Origin: Acinetobacter lactucae
GTDB taxonomy: Bacteria; Pseudomonadota; Gammaproteobacteria; Pseudomonadales; Moraxellaceae
Direction: 5' to 3'
NCBI RefSeq assembly: GCF_001605885.1
Contig: NZ_LRPE01000038.1
Coordinates: forward strand, 1-37,050
DNA length: 37,050 bases
Shown: positions 9,001-20,793 of the stretch, one piece after another
Layout: every line of letters starts with the position of its first letter
Numbering within the stretch: position 1 is the first letter of the stretch
Notes under the pieces: model-generated
The model's input: only the letters and a program-made list of their open reading frames with translations
What the model was told of the DNA's origin: nothing
Database searches by the model: none
Translations under genes and position numbers: made by a program

Positions 9001-9070
9001 AAACAATATCTCCATTGGGGTTTTAAGATTAAAATCTAATGAATGAGGCTAAACATTTTTCTTTAAAAGG
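9001..9070 (-). repeat. Decayed copy of the sucD 3' end and terminator
   Basis: This stretch aligns with 9484-9562. The minus strand reads codons for KEKCLA where SucD ends KEKGLA. The sucD stop codon is lost, and the spacer ATTAGATTTT and CCCCAATGGAGA are still recognisable. The second terminator arm has decayed. It is the left member of a direct repeat flanking about 410 bp. Confidence 0.7.
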
Positions 9071-9173
9071 GAATATTTATAAGCGATTGAATATTAATTT
9101 ATTTATGAAAATTGGTATTAGTCATAAGGCTTCTTTTTCATCTTAAAGAATGAAAATAGGCAATATGTGGAAT

Positions 9174-9412
9174 TTAAATATCATTCAAAAAAATTAATAT
9201 TTTTTTCAATTCTAAAATCACTTCATCTTCACCATACAAGTACTCATCACCTTCAGGACATATAACGCTAGAATTAGAATCATACTCTCTATTATCTCTT
9301 CCTCTGAATTTAAATCATCAAGAAGAACTTGTATTCTTTATGTATTCTTGATAGAGATATCATTTTTATCTATAAATTTTTCGATACAATAAATTAATTC
9401 TTCTCTACTCAT
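9174..9412 (-). pseudogene. Broken small ORF (about 80 codons)
   Basis: ATG at 9412 follows an AAGGG ribosome-binding site and encodes MSREELIYCIEKFIDKND, then an in-frame TAA at codon 25. The frame continues (RIQVLLDDLNSEEE) and is then lost. A different frame carries a protein-like tail (CPEGDEYLYGEDEVILELKK) to TAA at 9174-9176. The total of 239 nt is one short of 80 codons, which fits a single-base deletion plus a nonsense change. The acidic, helical, roughly 80-residue size is like small immunity or antitoxin proteins, but no family is recognised and that is inference. Confidence 0.55.
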
Positions 9413-9483
9413 TTATTTTTCCCTTGAGTTAATTATGTTAATTAGTCAATTTTCTACTAGAATTAATATCATTTCATTTTAAT

Positions 9484-9517
9484 AAAAAACCCCAATGTCT
9501 CCATTGGGGTTTTTTTT
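9484..9517 (-). terminator. Terminator of sucCD
   Basis: CCCCAATG-GAGA-CATTGGGG hairpin with A/T runs on both sides, 20 bp after the sucD stop. It should work well on the minus strand and could also stop transcription from the left. Confidence 0.93.
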
Positions 9518-9537
9518 AAAGATCAAAATCTAACGAA

Positions 9538-10428
9538 TTACGCTAAACCTTTCTCTTTTAAAACTTGCAACATAGTTGAACCAAGCTCAGCTGGGCTACG
9601 AGTGTAAGCCATACCTGCTTTTTCAAATGCAGCGAATTTCTCTTCAGCAGTACCTTGACCACCAGAAATGATCGCACCAGCGTGACCCATACGCTTACCT
9701 TTAGGAGCAGTTACACCAGCAATGTAACCTACTACAGGCTTAGTCACGTTAGATTTGATGAATTCAGCAGCTTCTTCTTCTGCTGTACCACCGATCTCAC
9801 CGATCATGATGATTGCATCAGTATCTGGATCGTCTTGGAACAATTGAAGCGCTTCGATTTGGTTCATACCTGGGATTGGGTCACCACCGATACCGATACA
9901 AGTAGACTGACCTAAACCAAGCTTAGTTGTTTGAGCAACAGCTTCATAAGTCAATGTACCTGAACGTGAGATGATACCAATACGACCTGGTTGGTGAATG
10001 TGACCAGGCATAATACCAATCTTACATTCACCCGGAGTGATTACGCCTGGACAGTTAGGACCAACTAAACGAGTACCGTTACCGTTAGTTTCTAAATAGC
10101 GTTTTGCTTTAAGCATGTCGATTGTTGGAACACCTTCAGTGATCACAACGATTAGGCCAACACCTGAATCAACCGCTTCAACGATTGAGTCTAAAACGAA
10201 TGGAGCTGGTACATAGATTACAGATGCATCTGCATTTGTTTCACGTACAGCTTCTTTCATTGTATTGAATACCGGTAAGTCAAGGTGAGTAGTACCACCT
10301 TTACCTGGAGTAACACCACCAACAACTTTTGTACCGTAGTCTAAAGCTTGTGCAGAGTGGAAGGTACCGTTTTTACCAGTAAAACCTTGTACCAATACTT
10401 TAGTGTCTTTATTAATTAATACGCTCAT
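9538..10428 (-). CDS. sucD: Succinate--CoA ligase, alpha subunit
   Basis: With SucC it converts succinyl-CoA, phosphate and ADP/GDP to succinate, CoA and ATP/GTP, the substrate-level phosphorylation step of the TCA cycle. 296 residues, normal length. The CoA-binding Rossmann domain is N-terminal (VQGFTGKNG, 13-21). The phosphorylated active-site histidine is His249 in [13 protein letters not shown]. Start ATG with GGGGAG seven to eight bases upstream. It lies 14 bp after sucC and is certainly co-transcribed with it; a strong terminator follows. The last codons and terminator are duplicated in decayed form at 9001-9070. Confidence 0.98.
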   Translation of the reverse strand: MSVLINKDTKVLVQGFTGKNGTFHSAQALDYGTKVVGGVTPGKGGTTHLDLPVFNTMKEAVRETNADASVIYVPAPFVLDSIVEAVDSGVGLIVVITEGVPTIDMLKAKRYLETNGNGTRLVGPNCPGVITPGECKIGIMPGHIHQPGRIGIISRSGTLTYEAVAQTTKLGLGQSTCIGIGGDPIPGMNQIEALQLFQDDPDTDAIIMIGEIGGTAEEEAAEFIKSNVTKPVVGYIAGVTAPKGKRMGHAGAIISGGQGTAEEKFAAFEKAGMAYTRSPAELGSTMLQVLKEKGLA

Positions 10429-10442
10429 GATTGATACTCCCC

Positions 10443-11609
10443 TTACGCTTTAACAGCAGCTACAACTTTTTCTGCGGCATCAGACAAGCCGTTTGCAGAA
10501 ATTAATTTCAAACCAGATTCATCAAGTAATTTAGCACCTAACTCAGCGTTGTTACCTTCTAAACGAACAACAACTGGAACAGTTACGTTTACTTCTTGAA
10601 CCGCTGCAATAATCGCTTCAGCAATCATGTCACAACGTACGATACCACCGAAGATGTTGATTAAAACACCTTGTACAGATGTATCAGCAAGGATGATTTT
10701 GAACGCTTCGATTACGCGCTCTTTAGTTGCACCGCCACCAACGTCAAGGAAGTTTGCAGGCTGACCACCATAAAGTTTAATGATGTCCATAGTTGCCATT
10801 GCAAGACCAGCACCATTAACCATACAACCGATGTTACCTTCTAAAGCAACATAGTTAAGATCAAATTCAGATGCTTTTAATTCACGCTCATTCTCTTGAG
10901 ATTTATCACGTAAAGCAGCAACTTTAGGTAAACGGTAAAGCGCGTTAGAGTCGATACCAACTTTCGCATCAACACATAAAATTTCGCCATTTTCACGAAC
11001 TGAAAGTGGGTTAATTTCAAATAATGCAAAGTCATTTTCAACAAATGCTTGGTAAGCAGCTGTCATGATTTTTACGAATTGACCGATTTGTTTGTCTTTC
11101 AGACCTAATGCAAACGCAACTTCACGCGCTTGGAATGGTTGTAAGCCAACTAATGGATCAACTTCAACTTTGATAATTTTTTCTGGAGTTTCTTCAGCAA
11201 CTTTCTCGATTTCTACACCACCTTCTGTAGAAGCCATGAAAGTAATACGACGGCTAGAACGGTCTACAACCGCGCCCAAGTAAAGCTCACGCTCAACTGG
11301 ATATACGTCTTCAGCAACAATAATGCTGTTTACTGGTTGACCATTTGCATCTGTTTGATACGTTACAAGACGAGTACCAATGATATTGTTTGCAAATTCG
11401 ATAACGTCTTCTTTAGATTTTGCAACTTTAACGCCACCAGCCTTACCACGACCACCAGCATGAACTTGCGCTTTCATTACCGCGAATTTACCACCAAGCT
11501 GTTCAAATGCAGCAACTGCTTCGTCTGCATTGGTAGCCAAGATACCTTCTTGTACTGGCATACCATATTCTTTCAATAACGCTTTAGCTTGATACTCATG
11601 TAAGTTCAT
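10443..11609 (-). CDS. sucC: Succinate--CoA ligase, beta subunit
   Basis: Nucleotide- and succinate-binding subunit of succinyl-CoA synthetase. 388 residues, normal length. The N-terminal ATP-grasp domain begins [19 protein letters not shown], with the nucleotide-binding [12 protein letters not shown] near 51-62. The C-terminal CoA-ligase domain contains GGGATKERV and [13 protein letters not shown] has AGG eight bases upstream. It follows the lpd terminator by about 120 bp and has a leader with a stable hairpin, so sucCD probably has its own promoter or depends on read-through from sucAB-lpd. The product partners SucD. Confidence 0.98.
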   Translation of the reverse strand: MNLHEYQAKALLKEYGMPVQEGILATNADEAVAAFEQLGGKFAVMKAQVHAGGRGKAGGVKVAKSKEDVIEFANNIIGTRLVTYQTDANGQPVNSIIVAEDVYPVERELYLGAVVDRSSRRITFMASTEGGVEIEKVAEETPEKIIKVEVDPLVGLQPFQAREVAFALGLKDKQIGQFVKIMTAAYQAFVENDFALFEINPLSVRENGEILCVDAKVGIDSNALYRLPKVAALRDKSQENERELKASEFDLNYVALEGNIGCMVNGAGLAMATMDIIKLYGGQPANFLDVGGGATKERVIEAFKIILADTSVQGVLINIFGGIVRCDMIAEAIIAAVQEVNVTVPVVVRLEGNNAELGAKLLDESGLKLISANGLSDAAEKVVAAVKA

Positions 11610-11641
11610 TTAGTTACCTACTTAACTTTGTTTGTTGTCTT

Positions 11642-11679
11642 CAATTTGCGCAACATTCTCATGTTGTATATGCAAATTG
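11642..11679 (-). promoter_or_regulatory. Two-tier hairpin in the sucC leader
   Basis: Outer 8-bp stem (11642-11649 with 11672-11679, CAATTTGC / GCAAATTG) and inner 6-bp stem (CAACAT / ATGTTG) closed by a GAGA loop of the GNRA class on the minus-strand RNA. It sits 33 bp before the sucC start and has no U-tract, so it is not a terminator. It could be an RNA stabiliser, a processing site or a regulator-binding structure. Confidence 0.5.
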
Positions 11680-11728
11680 CTGTCTACGTCTTTCACCTTG
11701 ATGCTTTTTTAATCACACCATCGAATGT

Positions 11729-11754
11729 GAAAAAGAGCGGAGAACCGCTCTTTA
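11729..11754 (-). terminator. Terminator after lpd
   Basis: AAAGAGCGG-TTCT-CCGCTCTTT hairpin then T-run, beginning a few bases after the lpd stop codon. It separates sucAB-lpd from sucCD, at least partially. Confidence 0.9.
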
Positions 11755-11756
11755 TT

Positions 11757-13193
<1,437 letters not shown>

Positions 13194-13251
13194 TTATCTC
13201 CATGGTCCGAGATAGAGGATCACTCTACCTCGGTAATATTATTCGAAGAAA

Positions 13252-14445
13252 TTAAAGATCAAGGATGAGTTTAGCTGGCTCTTCTAACAATTCTTTGATT
13301 GCTACCAAGAAACCTACAGCTTCTTTACCATCGATCATACGGTGGTCATAAGAAAGTGCTAAATACATCATTGGCAAGATTTCAACTTGACCATTTACAG
13401 CCATAGGACGCTCTTGGATTTTGTGCATACCCAAGATACCAGTTTGTGGCTGATTCAAAATTGGAGTTGAAAGTAATGAACCGAAAGTACCACCGTTAGT
13501 GATTGTGAAAGTACCACCAGTCATTTCTTCGATAGATAATTTACCATCACGTGCTTTACCAGCATAAGCAGCAATACCTGCTTCAACTTCTGCATAGCTC
13601 ATACGGTCAGTATCACGTAATACTGGAACAACAAGACCACGATCAGAAGATACTGCAACACCAATGTCATAGTAACCGTGATAAACAATATCATCGCCAT
13701 CAATTGAAGCGTTTACAGCTGGGTAGCGTTTAAGTGCTTCAGTCGCAGCCTTAACAAAGAATGACATGAAGCCTAAACGAGCGCCATGGCGTTTTTCAAA
13801 CGCATCTTTATATTGCTTACGCAATTCCATGATTGGCTTCATGTTAACTTCGTTGAATGTAGTTAACATTGCTGTTTCTTGAGTAGCAGCAAGAAGACGC
13901 TCAGCAACACGCTTACGTAAACGAGTCATTGGAACACGTTTTTCGATACGTTCACCAACAGCTACACTTAACGGAGTAACGTTAGCAGCTGGTTTAGCTT
14001 GATGGTTTGCAACATCTTCTTTAGTGATACGACCACCACGACCAGTACCTTGTACGTCAGCAGCAGCAATACCAGATTCAGTTAAAGCTTTACGAACCGC
14101 AGGAGCTTGGTCAGATACAGTTTCTGTACGTTCAACAACAGGCGCTGCACCAGCTTGAGTTTGAGCAACTGCTTGTTCTACTGCTGCAGGAGCAGCAGCT
14201 GCGCCAGCACCAGCTTCAAACTGAGCAATTACTTCGTCAGAAAGAACTGTATCGCCTTCATCTTTAATGATTGCAACTAAGCTACCATCAGCAGGAGCAA
14301 CCACTTCTAAAACAACTTTGTCGGTTTCAATATCACAGATCACTTCGTCACGTGATACAGGTTCACCCACCTTTTTGTGCCAAGTTGCGATGGTTCCATC
14401 TGCAACAGACTCTGGGAATACCGGTGCTTTAATTTCGGTTGCCAT
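13252..14445 (-). CDS. sucB: Dihydrolipoyllysine succinyltransferase (E2 of OGDH)
   Basis: E2 core that transfers the succinyl group from SucA to CoA. 397 residues. A single lipoyl domain occupies 1-77 with the lipoylated Lys43 in [11 protein letters not shown]. An Ala/Pro/Gln linker follows, then a peripheral-subunit-binding domain (about 115-150, [10 protein letters not shown] and [11 protein letters not shown]). The catalytic domain ends with SYDHRMIDG, with catalytic His368. Start and preceding gene overlap by one base (TAATG with the sucA stop), and AGGAG lies inside the end of sucA, so translation is probably coupled. The N-terminus [16 protein letters not shown] is diagnostic of SucB rather than AceF. 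Confidence 0.98.
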   Translation of the reverse strand: MATEIKAPVFPESVADGTIATWHKKVGEPVSRDEVICDIETDKVVLEVVAPADGSLVAIIKDEGDTVLSDEVIAQFEAGAGAAAAPAAVEQAVAQTQAGAAPVVERTETVSDQAPAVRKALTESGIAAADVQGTGRGGRITKEDVANHQAKPAANVTPLSVAVGERIEKRVPMTRLRKRVAERLLAATQETAMLTTFNEVNMKPIMELRKQYKDAFEKRHGARLGFMSFFVKAATEALKRYPAVNASIDGDDIVYHGYYDIGVAVSSDRGLVVPVLRDTDRMSYAEVEAGIAAYAGKARDGKLSIEEMTGGTFTITNGGTFGSLLSTPILNQPQTGILGMHKIQERPMAVNGQVEILPMMYLALSYDHRMIDGKEAVGFLVAIKELLEEPAKLILDL

Positions 14446-17285
14446 TATTGAGAATCTCCTGATTGTTCAGCTTCGATTGCCAATGCATCATTAATTAGCT
14501 GAGCTTGTTGTTTTGCATGCAAGTACGGTGAGCCACAAGCTGGTGCAGCAGAAGCTTCACGACCTGCAAAACTGATACGGATTTGTTTGCCAGATTTTAA
14601 GATATCGTCATATAAACGCGGTGCGATAAATAACCATGCGCCTTGGTTCTTCGGCTCTTCTTGTGCCCAAACAAGTTCTTTTACGTTTGGATATGCAGCC
14701 AAGATTTCCGCAAGACGTTGCTCTGGATATGGATACAACTGTTCAATACGTACAATTGCGACATTAGTTAAGTTTTGCTCACGACGTTTTTCAAGTAAGT
14801 CGTAATAAACTTTACCGCCACAAAGTACAAGACGAGTTACATCTGACTTGTTAATTTGATCGATTTCGTCAATTACAGTTTGGAATGAACCATTTGCAAG
14901 CTCTTCTAAAGTAGAAGTCGCAAGTTTATGACGAAGTAAAGATTTCGGTGACATTACAATCAATGGCTTACGAATTGGGCGTACAGCTTGACGACGTAAT
15001 GCGTGGAAAATCTGTGCAGGTGTCGTTGGAGTGATCACTTGCATATTATCTTCAGCACATAACTGTAAGAAACGTTCTAAACGAGCTGATGAGTGTTCTG
15101 GGCCTTGACCTTCGAAACCGTGTGGTAACAACATTGTTAAACCACAAACACGTTCCCACTTAGTTTCACCAGAAGCAATGAACTGGTCAATTACAACCTG
15201 AGCACAGTTTACGAAGTCACCAAATTGTGCTTCCCAAATAATTAGGCTCTTAGGAATTGTAGTTGCGTAACCATATTCAAATGCAAGAACAGCTTCTTCA
15301 GATAAAAGAGAGTCGTAAATCGCAAAACGTGGTTGGTTCTCTTTAACATGACAAAGAGGAATGTAAGTTGAACCATCAGCTTGGTTATGCAATTTCGCAT
15401 GACGGTGTGAGAAGGTACCACGACCCACGTCTTCACCAGTAATACGAACTAGATAATCTTCATCTAATAAAGTTGCATAAGCTAAAGTTTCTGCTGCACC
15501 CCAGTTTAATGGAGTTTCACCAGTTTGCATTTTTACGCGGTCTTCAATTACTTTTTGAACCTGACGCTGCATTACAAACCCTTCAGGAAGTTTGCTCATG
15601 CCCTCGCCTAATTCTTTAAGGCGATTCAAGTCAAATGAAGTATCCCAATCGTCTGTGTAGTCATGGCCCAAATATGGAGTCCAATCAACAAACATTTTGG
15701 TATTTGGCTCAAGCACTAAAGCATTCGCCACATGATTACCAGCTTCTAAATCAGAACGGTAATCTTCAACCATTTGGTCAGCTTCAGCACGATCAAGTAT
15801 TTTCTCTTGAACAAGTTGATCAGCATAAAGTGTACGAGTAGTTGCTTTCTTCGCAATTACTTGATACATCAATGGTTGTGTACCAGATGGCTCATCTGCT
15901 TCGTTATGGCCGCGACGACGATAACAGAACAAGTCAATTACGACATCTTTACGGAATTCGTGACGGAAATCATGTGCTAATTGAGTAGCAAAGATAACAG
16001 CTTCAGGATCATCACCATTTACGTGGAAAATTGGCGCCTGAATCATTTTAGCAACGTCAGTACAATATTCAGTAGAACGTGCATCACGTGGATCAGAAGT
16101 TGTGAAACCTACTTGGTTGTTCACAATAATATGAACTGTACCACCAACCGTATAGCCACGAGTTTGTGACATTTGGAAGGTTTCCATGTTCACGCCCTGA
16201 CCTGCAAATGCCGCATCACCATGAACAATAACTGGTAGTACGTCATCACCGCCAATGTCTCTACGACGTACTTGACGTGCACGTACAGAACCTTCAACTA
16301 CAGGACCAACAATTTCCAAGTGAGATGGGTTAAATGCCAATGCCAAGTGAACTTCGCCACCCGGAGTCATTACATTACTTGAGAAACCTTGGTGGTATTT
16401 AACGTCGCCAGAACCTTTTTTATGAATTGATTTACCTTCGAACTCACCAAATAAGTCCGCAGGGTTTTTACCCATAATATTCACAAGAAGGTTTAAACGG
16501 CCACGGTGTGGCATACCGATAACAACTTCTTTACAACCTACAGCACCAGCACGCTGAATAATCTCGTTTACCATAGGAATAAAAGATTCGCCGCCTTCCA
16601 CACCAAAGCGTTTAGCGCCAACGTATTTATTACCTAAGTATTTTTCAAGACCTTCTGCGGCTGTTAAACGCTCTAAGAAGCCTTTCTTTTGATCATTTGT
16701 GTAATTAAATTTACCACGAACACTCTCAAGACGTTGTTGAATCCAACGCTTTTCTTTTGTGTCCACGATATGCATGTATTCAACACCGATTGAACCACAA
16801 TAGATTGCTTCCATTGCTTCAATCATTTCAGCAAGTGTTGCTTCACTCTTGCCGATCTCAAGATTGCCTGTATTGAATACTGTGTCTAAATCTGATTTGG
16901 TTAAACCATGAGCTGAAAGATCTAAATCTGGAATCTCTTCACGCTTAGCAAGACCTAATGGATCTAATTTAGCTTTTTGATGTCCGCGATTACGATAAGC
17001 AGCAATAAGTTGTAAAACGCCAATTTGACGACGCTCATGCTCAGTACTTACAGTACTTTGTACAACAGGTTGAACACGATTAGCATTACGTCCTAGTAAT
17101 AGGAATTGCTCACGCACAGCGCTGTGTGGTTGGTCACCCTTTGGATATTTATCGAAATATTGGCGCCAGTCCTCAGCTACAGAGGTTGGGGAAGTCAGGT
17201 ACTGCTCGTAAAGTTCTTCAATATACGCTGCACTATCAGCGGAAAGTTCAGTGTCAAGACGCAATGCGTCAGCAACTTCTTGCAT
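14445..17285 (-). CDS. sucA: 2-oxoglutarate dehydrogenase E1 component
   Basis: Thiamine-diphosphate-dependent decarboxylase that starts the oxidation of 2-oxoglutarate to succinyl-CoA. From ATG 17285 it has 946 residues. The alternative ATG 12 bp upstream (17297, 950 residues) has AGGA only one base away, too close to be used well, so the inner start is slightly preferred; neither has ideal spacing. The N-terminal helical E2-binding segment ([19 protein letters not shown]) is typical. [34 protein letters not shown] and [11 protein letters not shown] form the ThDP/Mg site. The pyrimidine-domain motif is [17 protein letters not shown] ([18 protein letters not shown]). It is first gene of sucAB-lpd. 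Confidence 0.98.
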   Translation of the reverse strand: MQEVADALRLDTELSADSAAYIEELYEQYLTSPTSVAEDWRQYFDKYPKGDQPHSAVREQFLLLGRNANRVQPVVQSTVSTEHERRQIGVLQLIAAYRNRGHQKAKLDPLGLAKREEIPDLDLSAHGLTKSDLDTVFNTGNLEIGKSEATLAEMIEAMEAIYCGSIGVEYMHIVDTKEKRWIQQRLESVRGKFNYTNDQKKGFLERLTAAEGLEKYLGNKYVGAKRFGVEGGESFIPMVNEIIQRAGAVGCKEVVIGMPHRGRLNLLVNIMGKNPADLFGEFEGKSIHKKGSGDVKYHQGFSSNVMTPGGEVHLALAFNPSHLEIVGPVVEGSVRARQVRRRDIGGDDVLPVIVHGDAAFAGQGVNMETFQMSQTRGYTVGGTVHIIVNNQVGFTTSDPRDARSTEYCTDVAKMIQAPIFHVNGDDPEAVIFATQLAHDFRHEFRKDVVIDLFCYRRRGHNEADEPSGTQPLMYQVIAKKATTRTLYADQLVQEKILDRAEADQMVEDYRSDLEAGNHVANALVLEPNTKMFVDWTPYLGHDYTDDWDTSFDLNRLKELGEGMSKLPEGFVMQRQVQKVIEDRVKMQTGETPLNWGAAETLAYATLLDEDYLVRITGEDVGRGTFSHRHAKLHNQADGSTYIPLCHVKENQPRFAIYDSLLSEEAVLAFEYGYATTIPKSLIIWEAQFGDFVNCAQVVIDQFIASGETKWERVCGLTMLLPHGFEGQGPEHSSARLERFLQLCAEDNMQVITPTTPAQIFHALRRQAVRPIRKPLIVMSPKSLLRHKLATSTLEELANGSFQTVIDEIDQINKSDVTRLVLCGGKVYYDLLEKRREQNLTNVAIVRIEQLYPYPEQRLAEILAAYPNVKELVWAQEEPKNQGAWLFIAPRLYDDILKSGKQIRISFAGREASAAPACGSPYLHAKQQAQLINDALAIEAEQSGDSQ

Positions 17286-17297
17286 TTGTGGACCCAT

Positions 17298-17808
17298 TTC
17301 CTATTGCAAAAAATATTACAGGCTGCCTTTTAAGCATACCCATGATGCATAATGCCAAATTGGTAAAAAAGGCATTACTTACCCAACAGGTCACTAAGAC
17401 CATGGGGCGTCATACTACCTAGAGAGAAAACTCCATAGGTAATTAATGAATCACAACGCCCTCAATGGCATCATCACTCACCTTATACTCGATTAAAACC
17501 GAGCAATTTTTTGCAAATCTTTTTAGAAAAATTAACTTTAAAATTAACTTTTCTAAAATGACTTTAACCATAAAAATTAAGCACAGATCTAAGATCGTGC
17601 TACTTAAATTAATTTCACTAGTATACGCTTTTTTCACCTATAACTTTGTGGCAAATCGTATCATGTTCTTAAACAACGATTGATTTTTTTGACACATACC
17701 ACCTATAAATTGGCGAAATACATAAGCGATTTTATCTTTTAATATACGGTGCAATATATAAAATCCTCGCTCTTTTCGACCAAAGTCTAAAGTTTACATT
17801 ATAAAGTT
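17298..17808. other. sucA upstream region
   Basis: About 510 bp with no credible gene; short ORFs on both strands here lack ribosome-binding sites and family resemblance. It must contain the sucA promoter, but no consensus pair stands out. A hairpin at 17581-17600 (GCAC-A-GATC-TAA-GATC-GTGC, 8 bp with one bulge) is the only notable structure. Confidence 0.5.
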
Positions 17809-17842
17809 AAAAAAAAACGCACATCAAGGATGCGCGTTTTCT
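17809..17842 (-). terminator. Terminator after sdhCDAB
   Basis: Minus-strand stem AAACGCGCAT with ATGTGCGTTT (one G-U pair) and a nine-T tail, about 15 bp after the sdhB stop. It isolates sdhCDAB from sucA. Confidence 0.9.
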
Positions 17843-17854
17843 ATTTGTGCAGAA

Positions 17855-18565
17855 TTAACCCGCTTGATCTAATAGCATATTACGGATATGACCGATTGCT
17901 TTAGTAGGGTTTAGTCCTTTAGGACATACTGACACACAGTTCATAATACCTTTACAACGGAACAAACTGAATGGATCGTCAAGACGAGCCAAACGGTCTG
18001 CGGTAGCAGTATCACGAGAGTCGATAATAAAACGGTATGCATTCAACAATGCTGAAGGACCTAAGAATTTATCAGGGTTCCACCAGAATGATGGGCATGA
18101 AGTTGAACAACATGCACAAAGAATACATTCATACAAACCATTTAAGTGTTCACGCTCTTCAGGAGATTGTAAACGCTCTTTAGGTGGAGCTGGTTGGTTG
18201 TTGATCAAGAATGGCTGAATTTTGTCATATTGATCATAGAATTGATTCATATCTACAACCAAGTCTTTCACAACTGGTAAACCAGGCAAAGGACGAATCA
18301 CAATTTTTTCAGGCAGGTCGTTTAAATTCCATAAACAAGCCAAACCATTTTTACCATTAATGTTTACACCATCCGAACCACAAATACCTTCACGGCATGA
18401 ACGACGGAACGTTAATGATTCATCTTGAACCTTTAAAGCAAGTAATGCATCAAGCAACATACGGTGCTTATCAGTCAATTCAAGCTTGAAAGTTTGCATG
18501 TACGGCGCTTTATCCTTATCAGGATCATAGCGGTAGATTTCGAATGTACGAGTACCTCTACTCAT
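17855..18565 (-). CDS. sdhB: Succinate dehydrogenase iron-sulfur subunit
   Basis: Electron-transfer subunit of complex II. 236 residues. The [2Fe-2S] ligands are in CREGICGSDG and the following NGLAC. The [4Fe-4S] and [3Fe-4S] clusters use CILCACCSTSCP and CKGIMNCVSVCPKGLNP. It passes electrons from SdhA flavin to ubiquinone at the membrane anchors. Start ATG has GGGAG upstream. It is last gene of sdhCDAB, 14 bp after sdhA, and ends at an intrinsic terminator. Identification is secure. Confidence 0.98.
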   Translation of the reverse strand: MSRGTRTFEIYRYDPDKDKAPYMQTFKLELTDKHRMLLDALLALKVQDESLTFRRSCREGICGSDGVNINGKNGLACLWNLNDLPEKIVIRPLPGLPVVKDLVVDMNQFYDQYDKIQPFLINNQPAPPKERLQSPEEREHLNGLYECILCACCSTSCPSFWWNPDKFLGPSALLNAYRFIIDSRDTATADRLARLDDPFSLFRCKGIMNCVSVCPKGLNPTKAIGHIRNMLLDQAG

Positions 18566-18579
18566 CTTTATACTCCCGA

Positions 18580-20415
18580 TTAGAATGTACGTGGTGCTGG
18601 TGGAATTGCATCAACAGTCAACGGCTTGAAGCGCACTGGCTTATATTCCAAACGGTTGTCTGATGAATACCATAAAGTATGCTTCATCCACTCATCATCA
18701 CGGCGACCGTATGAATAAGTTGGGTGATCAGCTGGCAATTCATAATCAACTACAGTATGAGCACCACGACATTCTTTACGCGCAGCAGCTGAAATTAATG
18801 TAGCTTTTGCAACTTCATATAAGTTTTCAACTTCAAGCGCTTCAACACGTGCAGTGTTGAATACTTTAGATTTATCTTTCAAGTGAATGTTGCGCACACG
18901 TGGTTCAAGAGCAAGAATCTCTTTAACACCTTTATCAAGCAAAGCTTGAGTACGGAATACACCAGCGTGGTCTTGAACGATATCACGAATCGCATCAGCA
19001 ACTTCTTGTGCATTTTCACCAGAAGTTGATTCATCCAACTTACGTACGCGATCTAATGTTTGCTCTAATACGTTTGTTGGAAGCGGTGCATATTCATCAC
19101 CATGATGCTTAGTTACGTAGTCGATAATGTGCTCACCAGCAGCTTTACCAAATACAACCAAGTCAAGAAGTGAGTTAGTACCTAAACGGTTTGCACCATG
19201 TACTGACACACAAGAACATTCACCAATTGCATAGAAACCTTTTACAGGTTTAGTGTAGTTGTCTGTACCTGCTTCAGGTAAGCACACTTGACCATGCATA
19301 TTTGTAGGAATACCACCCATTTGATAATGGATTGTTGGTACTACAGGAATTGGTTCTTTAGTAATGTCAACGTTCGCGAATTTTTTACCAATCTCAAATA
19401 CAGATGGTAAACGCTTCATGATTGTGTCAGCACCTAAGTGGGTCATATCAAGTAAGATATAATCACCTTTTGGACCACAACCACGACCTTCTTTAATTTC
19501 TTGGTCCATAGAACGTGATACGAAGTCACGTGGAGCCAAGTCTTTTAAAGTTGGTGCATAACGTTCCATGAACGGTTCGCCGTCTTTGTTACGAAGGATC
19601 GCACCTTCACCACGACAACCTTCAGTCAACAATACGCCTGCGCCCGCAACACCTGTTGGGTGGAATTGCCAGAATTCCATATCTTGTAATGGAATACCAG
19701 CACGAGCAGCCATACCAAGACCGTCACCAGTGTTGATATAAGCATTTGTTGATGCACGGTAAACACGACCAGCACCACCGGTCGCAAACAATGTCGCTTT
19801 TGCTTGGAATACTGCGATATTACCAGTTTCTTGGTCAATCGCTGTTACACCAAGAACATCACCTGCTTCGTTACGGATCAAATCAAGAGCGATCCATTCA
19901 ACGAAGAACTGAGTGCCCATTTTCACGTTGCTTTGATAAAGCGTGTGTAATAATGCGTGACCAGTACGGTCAGCAGCAGCACAAGCACGTGGAACTGGTT
20001 TATCACCATAGTTCGCAGAGTGACCACCGAACGGACGCTGGTAAATTGTACCATCAGCGTTACGGTCAAACGGCATACCCATGTGTTCAAGTTCATATAC
20101 AACTTTTGGTGCTTCACGACACATAAATTCAATTGCGTCTTGGTCACCTAACCAGTCAGAACCTTTTACCGTATCGTAAAAGTGGAAATGCCAGTTATCT
20201 TCTTGCATGTTACCTAACGACGCACCGATACCGCCCTGAGCAGCAACTGTATGTGAACGTGTCGGGAAAACTTTAGTAAGTACTGCAACTTTCAAACCTG
20301 CTTGAGCAAGTTGGTAAGATGCACGCATACCAGAACCACCACCACCAACGATAACTGCATCGAAAGTGAGGTTTTGAATATTTGAATAATCTTCTTTAGG
20401 GGTTATCGCGCCCAT
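18580..20415 (-). CDS. sdhA: Succinate dehydrogenase flavoprotein subunit
   Basis: Catalytic subunit of complex II, oxidising succinate to fumarate. 611 residues. FAD-binding VIVGGGGSGMRA is near 21-32. The covalent flavin attachment site is His55 in PTRSHTVAAQGGIGA. Substrate-site segments HPTGVAGAGVLLTEGCRGEG and a later HGANRLGTNSLLDLVVFG are intact. The C-terminal domain ends KPVRFKPLTVDAIPPAPRTF. AGGAAG lies six bases before ATG. It is 12 bp after sdhD and 14 bp before sdhB. Confidence 0.98.
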   Translation of the reverse strand: MGAITPKEDYSNIQNLTFDAVIVGGGGSGMRASYQLAQAGLKVAVLTKVFPTRSHTVAAQGGIGASLGNMQEDNWHFHFYDTVKGSDWLGDQDAIEFMCREAPKVVYELEHMGMPFDRNADGTIYQRPFGGHSANYGDKPVPRACAAADRTGHALLHTLYQSNVKMGTQFFVEWIALDLIRNEAGDVLGVTAIDQETGNIAVFQAKATLFATGGAGRVYRASTNAYINTGDGLGMAARAGIPLQDMEFWQFHPTGVAGAGVLLTEGCRGEGAILRNKDGEPFMERYAPTLKDLAPRDFVSRSMDQEIKEGRGCGPKGDYILLDMTHLGADTIMKRLPSVFEIGKKFANVDITKEPIPVVPTIHYQMGGIPTNMHGQVCLPEAGTDNYTKPVKGFYAIGECSCVSVHGANRLGTNSLLDLVVFGKAAGEHIIDYVTKHHGDEYAPLPTNVLEQTLDRVRKLDESTSGENAQEVADAIRDIVQDHAGVFRTQALLDKGVKEILALEPRVRNIHLKDKSKVFNTARVEALEVENLYEVAKATLISAAARKECRGAHTVVDYELPADHPTYSYGRRDDEWMKHTLWYSSDNRLEYKPVRFKPLTVDAIPPAPRTF

Positions 20416-20427
20416 GATATCTTCCTA

Positions 20428-20793
20428 TCAATTCGCCCAGAAAATCTGGATACCCCAGATTGCGTACACAAACACTGCAATAATGACAGCCGTCGTCAGT
20501 ACAAGGCGTAAACCTTTCGCTGAAGGACCCATTTGACGAGTAGTGACATAGTCAGTGAAAACTTGCCACATACCAATCCATGCGTGTGCGATAAGCGATA
20601 AAATTGCCAATAAAGAAAAAATCTTCATTGGTAATGTCATCATGAAGCCAGCCCACTGTTGATAGTCAAATCCACCTTTGCAGAGAATCCAACCAAAAAG
20701 AACAACAGTATAAGCTGCTAATACAACCGCACTTACACGCTGGATAAACCAATCACGAGAACCTGAACCAGTTAAACCTGTAGCACTTTTCAT
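20428..20793 (-). CDS. sdhD: Succinate dehydrogenase membrane anchor SdhD
   Basis: 121-residue hydrophobic subunit with three transmembrane helices (about 23-42, 55-78, 95-117) that helps bind heme b and ubiquinone. The start chosen is the ATG at 20793, which overlaps the sdhC stop as TAATG. A longer frame from 20808 would add five residues inside sdhC and has no separate ribosome-binding site. The N-terminus MKSATGLTGSGSRDWFIQRV is typical, with SRDWFIQRVSA lying at the quinone side by analogy with E. coli. Confidence 0.95.
   Translation of the reverse strand: MKSATGLTGSGSRDWFIQRVSAVVLAAYTVVLFGWILCKGGFDYQQWAGFMMTLPMKIFSLLAILSLIAHAWIGMWQVFTDYVTTRQMGPSAKGLRLVLTTAVIIAVFVYAIWGIQIFWAN

Noticed and set aside
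9655..9915. Plus-strand frame over sucD
   Set aside because: Antisense to the highly conserved SucD coding sequence, without ribosome-binding site or family resemblance.
17443..17683. Two overlapping small frames in the sucA-sdhB spacer
   Set aside because: They are on opposite strands over the same AT-rich DNA, with no supported start; more likely regulatory DNA.
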